A DNA stretch of 64,000 bases from Carboxylicivirga sp964602515 (GTDB taxonomy: Bacteria; Bacteroidota; Bacteroidia; Bacteroidales; Marinilabiliaceae): the NCBI GenBank assembly GCA_964602515.1, contig CAZRRJ010000003.1, positions 62,001 to 126,000 of the forward strand, written 5' to 3'. The notes under the pieces were generated by a model. That model saw only the letters and a program-made list of their open reading frames with translations, made no database searches and was not told the origin of the DNA. Shown piece by piece: positions 55,812 through 64,000 of the stretch. Within the stretch, counting starts at the first letter, position 1. Every line of letters starts with the position of its first letter. The translations under genes were made by a program, and so were the position numbers.

Positions 55812-57467
55812 ATGAAAAAACTATTAATTATCCTAACTCTAACAGTTTTTATAATCTTTGAAGCTTCTTCTCAAGGCGTGCTAAAAGAAAATGTTCCCAT
55901 CGTAAAATCTAACTGTTCCGAGTCATCTGCCGAGTTCTTACAAAATCTGGCTAATCGAATTCGTAGAAATGGATATACTTATTCTGCCGACCGACTTGAG
56001 GCAATTGCCAAAGGAGGTTTTGGTAGCGGATTTATATATACCGATCCGGACTCGAATAAATCGTACATTATTACAAACAGGCATGTTGTTGCACAAACAT
56101 CATCGGTCGCTTTAGAGTTCATTCATGCTGATGAAGAAATAAAATTTGAGAATTGTACCGTTCTAGCTATAGATGAAGAGTTTGACTTGGCACTTATTGA
56201 GTTTCCTCAAAATCATAAATTCAAAATTGGTAAAGGATTAACAATCATCGAAGAAAGAAAAGAAGAAGGAACAGATATTTTTTCTGCTGGGTTCCCGGGG
56301 CTTAATGGTTCTCCATCGTGGCAATTGAGCAAAGGCATTATTTCAAACAGTTCGGTAAAAAATGATATATTTTCCGGTACTGGAAAATTTGGAGCTATCC
56401 AACATACAGCAGCTATTGATCCGGGCAGTTCCGGAGGTCCACTTACAGTAAAAGATGGTAATACATATAACGTTATTGGAATAAATACATGGGAAGTTAG
56501 TGATCGTGATAACGCTTATTTTGCTATATCCGGTGAAGCCATAAAACAATTTCTCTTCAAGTACATAAATAAAACCTACAATAGCGATTCCGACCTTGAG
56601 CGAAGAACGAAAAATTTTCTAACAACATTAGATGAAGACTACATCAAGGCTACACAATATATTTCTGATGAATATGCCGTTACAATGTCAACAAACAATT
56701 TTTTTGAGATAGCCATTAACGTTCCTGATAGTGTAGAAACTCAAATGAAAAAACGGTTTAACAGCGGATACCCTATTGATGCCGTTAGAATCGGACTGGC
56801 ATATTTTTTACACAAAAAACAAAATAAAAATGAAGTAAAATTTATCCGAATTAAACCTTCAGATAATCCGAACGAAAAGATTGTTGTATTATCTTCTAAG
56901 GAAAAAGAATTTGACACACACTGGATATATGCTTTAGGTGAATGGAGGTTGAAAGACTATACAGTATTGAAACTCAAAAATCTGGAAGAGAACGGCGTTT
57001 TAGACCGATTGAAATATGATAAAACAATAAAGTTGGGGTATGAAAGTGGCAAAAATGCAGAAGATATGATATATGATACCTATATACTTGAATATGACGC
57101 CTTCTTTAATACTTACTGGAGCACGGGATACAGACTCGCTTATATCAATCTAAAATACAATGCCACTCCTGAAGGTGGTACAGATGTGGATTCTAGTAAT
57201 ATGATATTAATCAACTATAAGTTTGGTGCACAGTTGCCCATAAAATTAGGAAGCTTATACCTGGTTCCTAACGCGGGCATCGACGCAGGAATAACATTAG
57301 GTAACGAGGACGGTATATTTAATTATGCTTTTGGCGGAGGAGTAGATGCCACATTTAGAATCAGTTCTTCTAAATATCTAATGTTAGGTGCATCTTATAA
57401 AAACCAAACGCTCACTAATCACAAACCATTCAATGTATTTCAACTCCACATCGGAATAGCTTATTAA
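55812..57467 (+). CDS. Secreted trypsin-like serine protease fused to an outer-membrane beta-barrel
   Basis: A protein of 551 residues with signal peptide (MKKLLIILTLTVFIIFEASSQG). Residues about 65-250 are a DegP/trypsin-like (S1C-type) protease domain with His91 (YIITNRHVV), Asp125 (EEFDLALIEF) and Ser207 (IDPGSSGGPL), so the triad is complete. No PDZ domain follows. Residues about 255-420 are of unknown fold. The last 120 residues look like outer-membrane beta-barrel strands (YRLAYINLKYNATPEGG; LGSLYLVPNAGIDAGITLG; TFRISSSKYLMLGASYKNQ; ending VFQLHIGIAY, with a terminal aromatic). The combination of a soluble protease and a barrel in one chain is unusual. The next gene starts 13 nt downstream and is probably cotranscribed. 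Confidence 0.82.
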   Translation: MKKLLIILTLTVFIIFEASSQGVLKENVPIVKSNCSESSAEFLQNLANRIRRNGYTYSADRLEAIAKGGFGSGFIYTDPDSNKSYIITNRHVVAQTSSVALEFIHADEEIKFENCTVLAIDEEFDLALIEFPQNHKFKIGKGLTIIEERKEEGTDIFSAGFPGLNGSPSWQLSKGIISNSSVKNDIFSGTGKFGAIQHTAAIDPGSSGGPLTVKDGNTYNVIGINTWEVSDRDNAYFAISGEAIKQFLFKYINKTYNSDSDLERRTKNFLTTLDEDYIKATQYISDEYAVTMSTNNFFEIAINVPDSVETQMKKRFNSGYPIDAVRIGLAYFLHKKQNKNEVKFIRIKPSDNPNEKIVVLSSKEKEFDTHWIYALGEWRLKDYTVLKLKNLEENGVLDRLKYDKTIKLGYESGKNAEDMIYDTYILEYDAFFNTYWSTGYRLAYINLKYNATPEGGTDVDSSNMILINYKFGAQLPIKLGSLYLVPNAGIDAGITLGNEDGIFNYAFGGGVDATFRISSSKYLMLGASYKNQTLTNHKPFNVFQLHIGIAY

Positions 57468-57480
57468 ATTATAAACAATA

Positions 57481-58254
57481 ATGAAAAAGTACATCCTAGC
57501 AACAGTAATTTTAATGCTTACTGCAGTAAGTTATTCTCAAATGATTTATGATTTTAAAGCCGGTAAGTTGCGAGATGATCAATCAACAAAGAAAAAAGCA
57601 AAAGTAGAAACAAGAATAGCTGCAGGTGAAATTCACCTGAAATCAGGCGAAGTATTGGAAGGTAACTTTAAGATACCCGAAAAAAATCCGGTGTATGGCA
57701 CGGCTATTAAGATCACTTGTTTCCCATCAAAAGAAAAAAGAAGTATCAAAGGGGAAGACATTAATATGGTGAAAATATTTTCCACCAGCTCAACTAAAGC
57801 ACATACTTTTATTTATAGCCAGGTATCTAGAGTTAAGTTAAACTCATTAAGTTATAAAAAATTGGGTGAGAAATCATTTAGTGAACAAGACTTCAAACAT
57901 TACGACAAAGGGATCTGGATGATGCAGCTTGAAAAGGGTAAAGTTTCACTTTATGTTAGCGGAATAGGCTATATGTTCCACAATGATGGGAGTATGGTTC
58001 CGTACACCAAAGGAGACCGGATGTCGACACCTGTATTTTCTTATTTCGGAAAGCTGGAAGACAGAGATGAATTTCCAATTTTTTTACATGAGACAGGTAG
58101 ACAGGCTACTGCTGTGGTTTTCAGAGCTACGGCTCCTGCTTTCTTTGAAGGACACCCGATAGCTGATAAAATTCAAAACAAAGAGGAGGGGTATTACAAG
58201 AAAGGAGAAATTAACATTGTAGATATTTGTAAAGAATACAATAAAAACAACTAG
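57481..58254 (+). CDS. Secreted protein of unknown function, operon partner of the protease-barrel
   Basis: A protein of 257 residues with signal peptide (MKKYILATVILMLTAVSYSQ). The mature part contains a basic stretch (KLRDDQSTKKKAKVETR), then beta-rich sequence (AGEIHLKSGEVLEGNFKIPE; KVSLYVSGIGYMFHNDGS) and a C-terminal PAFFEGHPIADKIQNKEEGY. No domain is recognised. It starts 13 nt after the protease-barrel stop. A decayed tandem copy follows directly downstream. It could be a substrate or partner of the protease, but nothing in the sequence proves this. Confidence 0.7.
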   Translation: MKKYILATVILMLTAVSYSQMIYDFKAGKLRDDQSTKKKAKVETRIAAGEIHLKSGEVLEGNFKIPEKNPVYGTAIKITCFPSKEKRSIKGEDINMVKIFSTSSTKAHTFIYSQVSRVKLNSLSYKKLGEKSFSEQDFKHYDKGIWMMQLEKGKVSLYVSGIGYMFHNDGSMVPYTKGDRMSTPVFSYFGKLEDRDEFPIFLHETGRQATAVVFRATAPAFFEGHPIADKIQNKEEGYYKKGEINIVDICKEYNKNN

Positions 58255-58260
58255 TAGTAT

Positions 58261-58886
58261 TTTGAAAAAGTATATCCTAACAGCAATAATTCTGACGCTT
58301 GCCTCAATAGGTTTACTCTCAAATTATATATGAGTTCGCAAAGGAGAAGCTAGTAACAAAAGCGAGAAAAGAACGCTGTTAGTAATATTAGTTTTGCATG
58401 TAAAATATTTCTGAAACCAGGAGAATCTTTAATAGGTAATTTCTATTTCTTCACTTAACTTTCTTGAATAGTGCAAATGAGTAATAATAAGCTCAAGATA
58501 ATACCTCTACAAGCTTTTCACGGCAATCAACATGTAGATGTACCAACTAATATTGCCTTTGTTAATGTTTTTACCGCAAAAGATAAAATACATACTCTTA
58601 GTTGAAGCAACGACCTTGAATACAAAAGTAAAGGAAGCTTAAAAAAAACTTGCAGCAATGACTTTTGATAAAATTGGTTTTAAGGAAAGTAAAAGAAAGA
58701 GATGAAATACCAATAGCTGTTTACCTCAACCATAAATATTTTTTGGGAATAGCTCCTACATTTTTAAAGGCCATTCAATAGCAGAAATAATTAGAAACGA
58801 AGAAGGTTTTAACTATGCTTATGATGGAAATCTGGCACCATTATTTGAACTTTACAATAAGGGACATTTATTAGGCACCATCACAT
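58261..58886 (+). pseudogene. Decayed tandem copy of the preceding secreted-protein gene
   Basis: The sequence from 58261 (TTGAAAAAGTATATCCTAAC) closely matches the start of the gene at 57481, at the DNA level, through the signal peptide. The 3' part encodes FKGHSIAEIIRNEEG, matching FEGHPIADKIQNKEEG of the intact gene, and ends LAPLFELYNK before the IS element. In between there are several stops and frameshifts and loss of the start codon. It is a duplicated and inactivated copy, possibly further cut by the IS256 insertion at its 3' end. Confidence 0.75.
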
Positions 58887-60194
58887 AAACTGTGTAAGTA
58901 GAAAAATATCGGGGTATAAAGCTTCGATATTTTTTTGTTTATTTAAATGTATAACACACAGTTATGAAAAAAGAAGACCAATTATTCGAAGAATTTCTGA
59001 AACAGTTTAAAACAGGCGATGACTTAAACGACTTTTTAAGTAAACTACAAAAGCGTGGTGTGGAACAGATTCTTGAAGGGGAACTGGATGCCCACCTAGA
59101 CTATGAAAAGCATCAGAAGTCTAATAATCCGAACTATCGAAATGGACATACCTCCAAGCAGATTAAAACAGTCTTTGGTGAAAGTAAAATAAAAATCCAC
59201 AGAGACAGGGATGCCAGCTTTAATCCCATGTTGGTTCCTAAGCGCAAAAGCATGGTCGATGAAATCGAAAACATCATAATATCCCTATATGCCAAAGACA
59301 TGAGTAATCCTGATATTGAAGAACAAATCAGGGAGTTATATGCATCCGAGTTTCCACCTCCACCATATCAAATATTACAGATAAAATAACAGATGACATC
59401 ATTGCCTGGCAAAACCGCCCGTTGGAGCCTGTTTATCTGATCGTGTGGATGGATGGTATTGTTTTCAAGGTACGTGACAATTCAAAGGTTATTAATAAGA
59501 CGGTTTACATTGCCGTAGGGCTCCGTACTGATGGCAAAAGGAGATTTTGAGACTTTAGTTGGGCAAGAACGAAGCTGCCTCTTTCTGGCGTGGAGTTCTT
59601 ACTGATATTAAAGCCCGTGGAGTTAAAGATATCCTGATTATTGTTACCGATAATCTGAATGGTTTTACTGGCTCCATAAAAAATGTCTTCCCTGAATAAA
59701 CCACTCAAATCTGCGTAGTTCATCAGATTCGTAATGCAGCTAAATACTTGGTTTGGAAAGATAAAAAAGCCTTTACCAAAGACATGAAGCAAAATCTATA
59801 CGGCCCAACAAACCAAGCCGCTGAAGCCGTCCTAAATGACTTTGCCCACAACTGGAATGACAAATACTCTTATTCGGTTAAAAGCTGGATGAACAACTGG
59901 AATGAACTGACCGTCTTTTATGACTTCCCGGTAGAAATCAGAACTATTATTTACACAACTAATTTGATTGAAAATCTCAAGAGTAAAATCCGAATGTTTA
60001 CAAAAAATAACCTCTCTTATCCAACGGATCAGGTAGTCATGAAATCAGTCTTTCTTGCAACTAGGGAAACTCCCAAGAAATGGACACAACCCATTAGAAA
60101 CCGGGGTCATATTCTTAGGCAATTTATTGCTATATTTGAAGAAATGGTTCAACTCTAAATAAGCTGAACTCTGATATTTTTACTTACACACTTT
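58887..60194 (+). mobile_element. IS256-family insertion sequence, defective
   Basis: Imperfect terminal inverted repeats bound the element: AAACTGTGTAAGTA at the left (58887) and, on the other strand, AAAGTGTGTAAGTA at the right (60194), both followed by AAAATATC-type sequence. The size of about 1.3 kb is normal for IS256. I see no matching target-site duplication in the flanks. Confidence 0.75.
58964..60158 (+). pseudogene. IS256/Mutator-type transposase, broken by frameshifts and a stop
   Basis: The N-terminal part is intact to about residue 125 (VEQILEGELDAHLDYEKHQK, NPNYRNGHTSKQIKTVFGES). The frame then shifts near 59345. The DDE region is readable only in pieces: LIVWMDGIVFKVRDNSK with the first Asp, then IIVTDNLNGFTG with the second, then an in-frame TAA before TTQICVVHQIRNAAKY. 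The C-terminal part (59748-60158) contains TTNLIENLKSKIR with the catalytic Glu and RRGHILRQ-like sequence near the end. With at least two frameshifts and one stop it cannot make an active transposase. Confidence 0.85.
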
Positions 60195-60198
60195 GCGG

Positions 60199-60740
60199 GA
60201 TAGTGTCCTCTGCCCAAGAGCTTGGCTGCATTCGTTTAATTTATTTTCAATGTACTCAAGGTGTCGATCAATCTTCTTTTGGTTGAAATTGTTCTTCTTA
60301 CTGTTTTACGCCCCGAGTTTGGTACTATCCCCAACTAATAATTATCCACCAATCAAAGTACTGAGCCATTTTAACCGTTTCACGAAACACTTTCTTAATG
60401 GCCTTTGCATTGTCACGGCGAAAGTTGGCAATGGTCTTATGATCCGGTTTAAGCTGTTGAAGTAACCACATCACTTCAATATTACGACTTCATTCTTTCT
60501 CTAACAGCCGTGATGAACGTGTTCGATTCAAATAGCCATAAATATAGAGTTTCAACAAACCTGATAGATGGTATCCTGGTCTGCCATTTTCACCCCTGTT
60601 ACAATCAAATCCAAATGCCTCCAGATTCAGGTTTGAAACAAAAGTATCAATAAAACTTCATGTTCAGGGGCAATGGTATCATTCAATGAAACGGGGAATA
60701 ATTGGATCTGGCAGCGGTTTTGACCTTGAATAAATTTCAT
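60199..60740 (-). pseudogene. IS1182-type (DUF772) transposase remnant
   Basis: The start MKFIQGQNRCQIQLFPVSLN at 60740 is typical of IS1182-family transposases. Further pieces follow in changing frames: VSNLNLEAFGFDCNRGENGR, GYHLSGLLKLYIYGYLNR, LQQLKPDHKTIANFRRDN and VRETVKMAQYF-like sequence. After a gap come NSKKNNFNQKKIDRHLEYIE and NKLNECSQALGQ. It has frameshifts, an in-frame stop and an internal deletion removing catalytic sequence. The rest is cut off where the IS256 right end begins, so IS256 insertion or a deletion removed the 3' half. Confidence 0.8.
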
Positions 60741-60789
60741 ACTTGAAGATACAAAATACTTCAACAAATAAAGAACATAAGATTTAGGT

Positions 60790-60880
60790 TTTTAGACAGG
60801 CTGACGGCCTGCCGTATGATGCGTAGCTTGTGGTGCGCCTGCGGCAAGCTATGCATTATTACGGCTTGTTACCTGCTGGC
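60790..60880 (-). other. attC-like long hairpin downstream of the RT gene
   Basis: On the minus strand, GGTAACAAGCCGTA with ATGCATAGCTTG pairs with CAAGCTACGCAT and TACGGC, forming stems of about 20 bp around a GC-rich loop. The outer end reads CGTCAGCC where an attC core would read GTTAGCC. The fold, the position directly after the stop codon (5 nt) and the extrahelical mismatches resemble integron attC sites. As with 53522-53669, no integrase is visible. Confidence 0.42.
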
Positions 60881-60885
60881 TTTTA

Positions 60886-61998
60886 TTAATAATCAAATAA
60901 TTGAACTTCATCAGATTGAATTACTTTATCGATTTCTTCAATTAGTGTCTCATCAATTATTTCTGAGTCATTAACAATTGATTCAATTTCAAGAGAAAGC
61001 CAATCCGAATTCCAAATTTTAATGGTTGAATCATTGAACCTTTTGCAAAAAACTTCTTCATATTCAATATCTCTACCAATTTTAAGCGTGATTCTTTGAA
61101 GCCATATCTTAATGTGCCCTGTATTCGGAATTTTCTTAAACTTGGCTTTTATCTCTTCTAAGATTTCTGTCTGCTGTTGTTCTTCTATAAAAGTCAATAA
61201 TTTACTTAATAGAGCACAAATAATTGGATAGGTATGGGGATTCTTATATGCAATATCTACAAGAATACTTATTAATACCTTAACATTTTCTTTGGTTTCT
61301 TCTAAGTCCTTAATCCTGTTGTAAAATTTATCTAAAGCTTTCGATAAGCTACCTGAATTTGGAAATTTCTCAGGAAGCTGATGTATTATTAATAAATATA
61401 CTTGTAAACCTTTTGCACTCTGTTTTATTGAGTTCCAATACAATTTATCAGGCTTAATTGAATCTCGAACAACATTATCAGATGCAATAGTTTTTTGTGC
61501 ATTTAGTCGTAACCCTATACTAATTAGAATTTCAGTTAAATATTTAGCTATTTGCTGTGCTTCTTGTGGGTTATTGATGAAAATCCTATAATCATCCCTA
61601 TACCTAAGAATTTCATAATCATTAATTGTTGTATCTGTTAACTTTTGAGTTAATTTCAAATCTGCATAACCAAGTATCATTTCAGCAATAAAGTCCATTA
61701 AAATACTTCCTTGAGAAATTCCATTAGTCTGACCATAAGTCATATTTCTAATATACTTCTCAATCAAATTTCCGATATGCTTCATTCCCCTGTTCTCTTC
61801 GGCAAATATTTTCGAATGAATTGCCCAAGGAATAGAGTGTGTATAAATAGAACCATAACAATCAGAAATATCCGTATGCATTACATACTCGTATTTCAAT
61901 GCTAATTCTAACGAATTTTGTTCAACTGATTGCCACCAATTAGTTACCGATGTTGCCCTGTCTGATAATTCTGATTCGGAGATTATTGGAATGCTCAC
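60886..61998 (-). CDS. Reverse-transcriptase-domain protein, N-terminally short, YRDD active site
   Basis: A frame of 370 residues starting at GTG 61998. Reverse-transcriptase motifs are clear: motif A MHTDISDCYGSIYTHS (about residue 40), motif B GQTNGISQGSILMDFIAEM, motif C LRYRDDYRIF with the catalytic YRDD, and motif D IGLRLNAQKT. The usual fingers motifs before motif A (60-100 residues) are absent, and a stop lies just upstream in frame. The 180-residue C-terminal part is helical and not recognised (EEIKAKFKKIPNTGHIKIWL). Such stand-alone RTs resemble Abi/DRT-type (unknown-group) defence enzymes rather than group II intron RTs. It is probably a truncated or cassette-borne copy, flanked by attC-like sequence, and may be inactive. 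Confidence 0.75.
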   Translation of the reverse strand: MSIPIISESELSDRATSVTNWWQSVEQNSLELALKYEYVMHTDISDCYGSIYTHSIPWAIHSKIFAEENRGMKHIGNLIEKYIRNMTYGQTNGISQGSILMDFIAEMILGYADLKLTQKLTDTTINDYEILRYRDDYRIFINNPQEAQQIAKYLTEILISIGLRLNAQKTIASDNVVRDSIKPDKLYWNSIKQSAKGLQVYLLIIHQLPEKFPNSGSLSKALDKFYNRIKDLEETKENVKVLISILVDIAYKNPHTYPIICALLSKLLTFIEEQQQTEILEEIKAKFKKIPNTGHIKIWLQRITLKIGRDIEYEEVFCKRFNDSTIKIWNSDWLSLEIESIVNDSEIIDETLIEEIDKVIQSDEVQLFDY

Positions 61999-62093
61999 AC
62001 CCAGTCATCGTAACTACACAACATTTATACTTCAAAATAGCGCTGTGCCTTTACGTCCTTGAGTTAAGACTACTATGCTAACAAGTATCAGTA

Positions 62094-62131
62094 TAAAATT
62101 AAGGCCGGTTACACTGGTTAACCGACCTTAA
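62094..62131 (-). terminator. Terminator after iorB
   Basis: On the minus strand TAAGGTCGGTTAACC pairs with the following TAACCGGCCTTA around a short loop, with a T-rich tail. It lies about 30 nt after the iorB stop. Confidence 0.7.
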
Positions 62132-62159
62132 AGCATATATCCTGGTATGTTGTGTCCGC

Positions 62160-62753
62160 TTAGTTTCTGCTGGCAATAATTTCTTCAGTAGCAGCACGTC
62201 CGGCACGCAGGGCGTTAATATTTGATTCTACTATTGCATCACCTTTACGCTCAAAAATCTTACGTAAACCTTCTTCCAGAGCTTTAAACTCAATATCAAT
62301 AAACGGCGAGGCAGCTCCTAACATTACAATGTTTGAAGAACGTTTAGTTGCTACTTTTGCAGCAATGGCATCAGCATTAATAGCAATATGACGTGGTTGT
62401 TCGCTAATCTTTGCCATTACGTCTTCTATTTTCGGGTAATTGGGAATGTTTACAAATGGTGTTGTATTGGTTACCAGCCAGCCGTCTTTTGACAAGTAAG
62501 GCAAATAACGTAATGATTCCATTGGTTCTACTGAGAGAATAATATCGGCCTTACCTTTTGGTATTAAATCGGATGCAATAGGTTTACTGCTTACTCTAAG
62601 GTGTGACTGTACATCACCACCTCTCTGACTCATACCATGTACTTCTGCCTGCTTTAGGTGTAAATCTATATCAACAGCAGCCATTCCAATTGTTGCAGCA
62701 ATAGACAGGATACCTTGTCCTCCAACACCTGCTAAAATTATATCTGATTTCAT
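62160..62753 (-). CDS. iorB: Indolepyruvate oxidoreductase subunit beta
   Basis: A protein of 197 residues, the usual length for IorB. It starts MKSDIILAGVGGQGILSIAA with the glycine-rich motif, then VHGMSQRGGDVQSHLRVSS, typical of the gamma domain of 2-oxoacid:acceptor oxidoreductases. Together with IorA it converts aryl pyruvates from aromatic amino-acid breakdown to aryl-acetyl-CoA with reduction of ferredoxin, usually in anaerobes. It starts 30 nt after the iorA stop, and the two form an operon. Nothing is unusual. Confidence 0.95.
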   Translation of the reverse strand: MKSDIILAGVGGQGILSIAATIGMAAVDIDLHLKQAEVHGMSQRGGDVQSHLRVSSKPIASDLIPKGKADIILSVEPMESLRYLPYLSKDGWLVTNTTPFVNIPNYPKIEDVMAKISEQPRHIAINADAIAAKVATKRSSNIVMLGAASPFIDIEFKALEEGLRKIFERKGDAIVESNINALRAGRAATEEIIASRN

Positions 62754-62782
62754 TTACTTATCTTTATATTTTTCAGTTACCA

Positions 62783-64000
62783 CTACAATCCTAATTCTTT
62801 TACTTTTAACATTAAGCTCTTATTGCGTAAAGTTTGAATACACTGGCGACGCGGAATAATTACCGATACACCCTCATAAGCAAATTCTTCTTTGATGATG
62901 TTAACCATTTCATCAAGATTAGCTGCAGTTGGCTTAAACACTCGAATATGCTCCGGATCAACACCAATACCTTCAATAATTTGCTCAAGATGGCCTAAGG
63001 CCTGCGAATCCTGACCACCTGTCATTCCTGTTGTATAGTTATCAGAAACAATAACAGTTATCGGTGTTTTTTCGTTAACGGCATCCAGTAATCCAGTCAT
63101 ACCAGAGTGGGTAAATGTTGAATCGCCAATAACAGCTACAGCAGGTATTAAACCGGCATCTGCAGCCCCTTTGGCCATTGTAATAGATGCCCCCATATCC
63201 ACACAGGAGTTAACAGCATTATATGGAGGCAGCGCACCTAAAGTATAACAACCTATATCGGCAAATACACGTCCCGGACCATAGCTTTCCAATGCAATAT
63301 TTAAGGCCTTGTAAGCGTCAATATGCCCACAACCTTTACACATAGCAGGCGGGCGCGAAGCCATCAAATCAGGCACATCTGCACCTTCTTCAAACGGAAA
63401 ACCCAATGCATTGGCAACAATATTTGGTGTTAATTCTCCATCGCGGGGCAACGTGCCATCGAGGCGACCAACTACAGGAGTACCTGCTTCCTGGTATCCT
63501 TTTAGTAATTCTTCTATTACAGGGTATCCGTCTTCAAGTACCATTATTTTATCACATTCAGCTACCATACGCTCTATGTCTTTTCGAGGCATCGGGTATT
63601 GCGATAATTTTAATACGGGGTAATTTAATTCTCTATCCTGAAAATTCTCCATCAGGTAGTTGTGAGCAATACCACAAGCAATAATACCTAACGAACGGTC
63701 TGTTCCATCTGTATAAGTATTGTATGGCGATTCCATGGATATTTTTTCCAGATCAGGACGTGTTTCAATCAGCTTTTTGTAGTTACGACGAGCAATAGAT
63801 GGCAATAATACAAATTGCGTCGGGTCTTTTGGAAGGCTTGTTTTATTTTGATCTAACATTGGTTTACGTACAACACCTGCACGCGAGTGTGCCAGGCGCG
63901 TTGTAATACGTATCATTACCGGTATATTAAACTTTTCTGACATTTCAAAAGCTGCATAGGTCATATCATATGCTTCCTGCTGGTTAACAGGTTCCAAAAT
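62783..64000 (-). CDS. iorA: Indolepyruvate oxidoreductase subunit alpha, 5' end outside window
   Basis: The frame is open to the right edge, so the N-terminal part is missing from the window. The first visible residues, EPVNQQEAYDMTYAAFEMSE, are internal. Visible features are the pyrimidine-binding-domain end (RITTRLAHSRAGV), a linker domain, and the TPP-binding domain with CKGCGHIDAYKAL, GCYTLGALPPYN, GDSTFTHSGMTGLLDA and NYTTGMTGGQDS. The protein stops at VKELGL, shortly after VIIPRRQCIQTL. The C-terminal 2[4Fe-4S] ferredoxin domain found in archaeal IorA is not present. Electrons must therefore leave by another route. Confidence 0.93.
   Translation of the reverse strand: MLEPVNQQEAYDMTYAAFEMSEKFNIPVMIRITTRLAHSRAGVVRKPMLDQNKTSLPKDPTQFVLLPSIARRNYKKLIETRPDLEKISMESPYNTYTDGTDRSLGIIACGIAHNYLMENFQDRELNYPVLKLSQYPMPRKDIERMVAECDKIMVLEDGYPVIEELLKGYQEAGTPVVGRLDGTLPRDGELTPNIVANALGFPFEEGADVPDLMASRPPAMCKGCGHIDAYKALNIALESYGPGRVFADIGCYTLGALPPYNAVNSCVDMGASITMAKGAADAGLIPAVAVIGDSTFTHSGMTGLLDAVNEKTPITVIVSDNYTTGMTGGQDSQALGHLEQIIEGIGVDPEHIRVFKPTAANLDEMVNIIKEEFAYEGVSVIIPRRQCIQTLRNKSLMLKVKELGL

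Noticed and set aside
60193..60465. Plus-strand ORF of 90 codons
   Set aside because: It is antisense to the IS1182-type transposase remnant, which explains the sequence.
60886..61998. Diversity-generating retroelement or group II intron
   Set aside because: No template/variable repeat pair or intron structure is visible around the gene, and no maturase or endonuclease domain is present.

Overview
The window looks like the chromosome of a Bacteroidota bacterium. My best guess is a marine, anaerobic or facultative member of the Marinilabiliales/Bacteroidales type. The evidence is two SusC/SusD pairs, a hybrid two-component sensor (HTCS), four sulfatase domains, type IX secretion (T9SS) sorting domains of types A and B, a PorP/SprF protein, TAnnTTTG-like promoter boxes and an anaerobic-type indolepyruvate oxidoreductase. 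The species assignment is inference.

Region 1 (1-10686 and 28455-39024): a split polysaccharide-utilization system. A GH3 glycosidase, SusD and SusC lie on the minus strand, with a divergent HTCS beside them. About 20 kb away are two divergent units. One (minus) carries a CBM-like secreted protein, two sulfatases and a decayed ORF. The other (plus) carries a very large glycoside hydrolase-sulfatase-CBM-T9SS fusion and another sulfatase. The same 22-bp-spaced direct repeat (GAACGAT type) is found upstream of susC, upstream of the HTCS gene and twice, divergently, between the sulfatase units. At three of these sites a -7-like box sits at exactly the same distance. This ties the two parts into one probable regulon for a sulfated glycan.

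Region 2 (11832-28282): a second SusC/SusD pair with a Calx-beta-like lipoprotein, a 43-codon small ORF, a DUF4625-like lipoprotein, a 2513-residue secreted subtilisin-family protease with a T9SS tail, and a TPR/transmembrane/HTH regulator. The layout suggests surface proteolysis and peptide uptake (inference). The spacer 10687-11831 holds two hairpin terminators and a 150-bp MITE-like inverted-repeat element.

Region 3 (39420-51886): an apparent operon for a 3089-residue adhesin (FG-GAP-like repeats, cadherin-like and nine Calx-beta-type units, thrombospondin-3-like repeats, type B sorting domain), a PorP/SprF protein and an OmpA/PD40 protein. It resembles the SprB-SprF type of secretion module.

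Region 4 (52471-62100): an AT-rich accessory region. It has two SMI1/KNR4 (SUKH) proteins, a 40-residue membrane protein and an unknown protein, separated by spacers, one of which strongly resembles an integron attC site. It also has a trypsin-like protease fused to a beta-barrel, followed by a secreted protein and a decayed copy of that protein; a broken IS256 element next to a broken IS1182 transposase; another attC-like hairpin; and an N-terminally short reverse transcriptase with a YRDD active site.

Region 5 (62160-64000): iorB and the 3' part of iorA, ordinary core metabolism.
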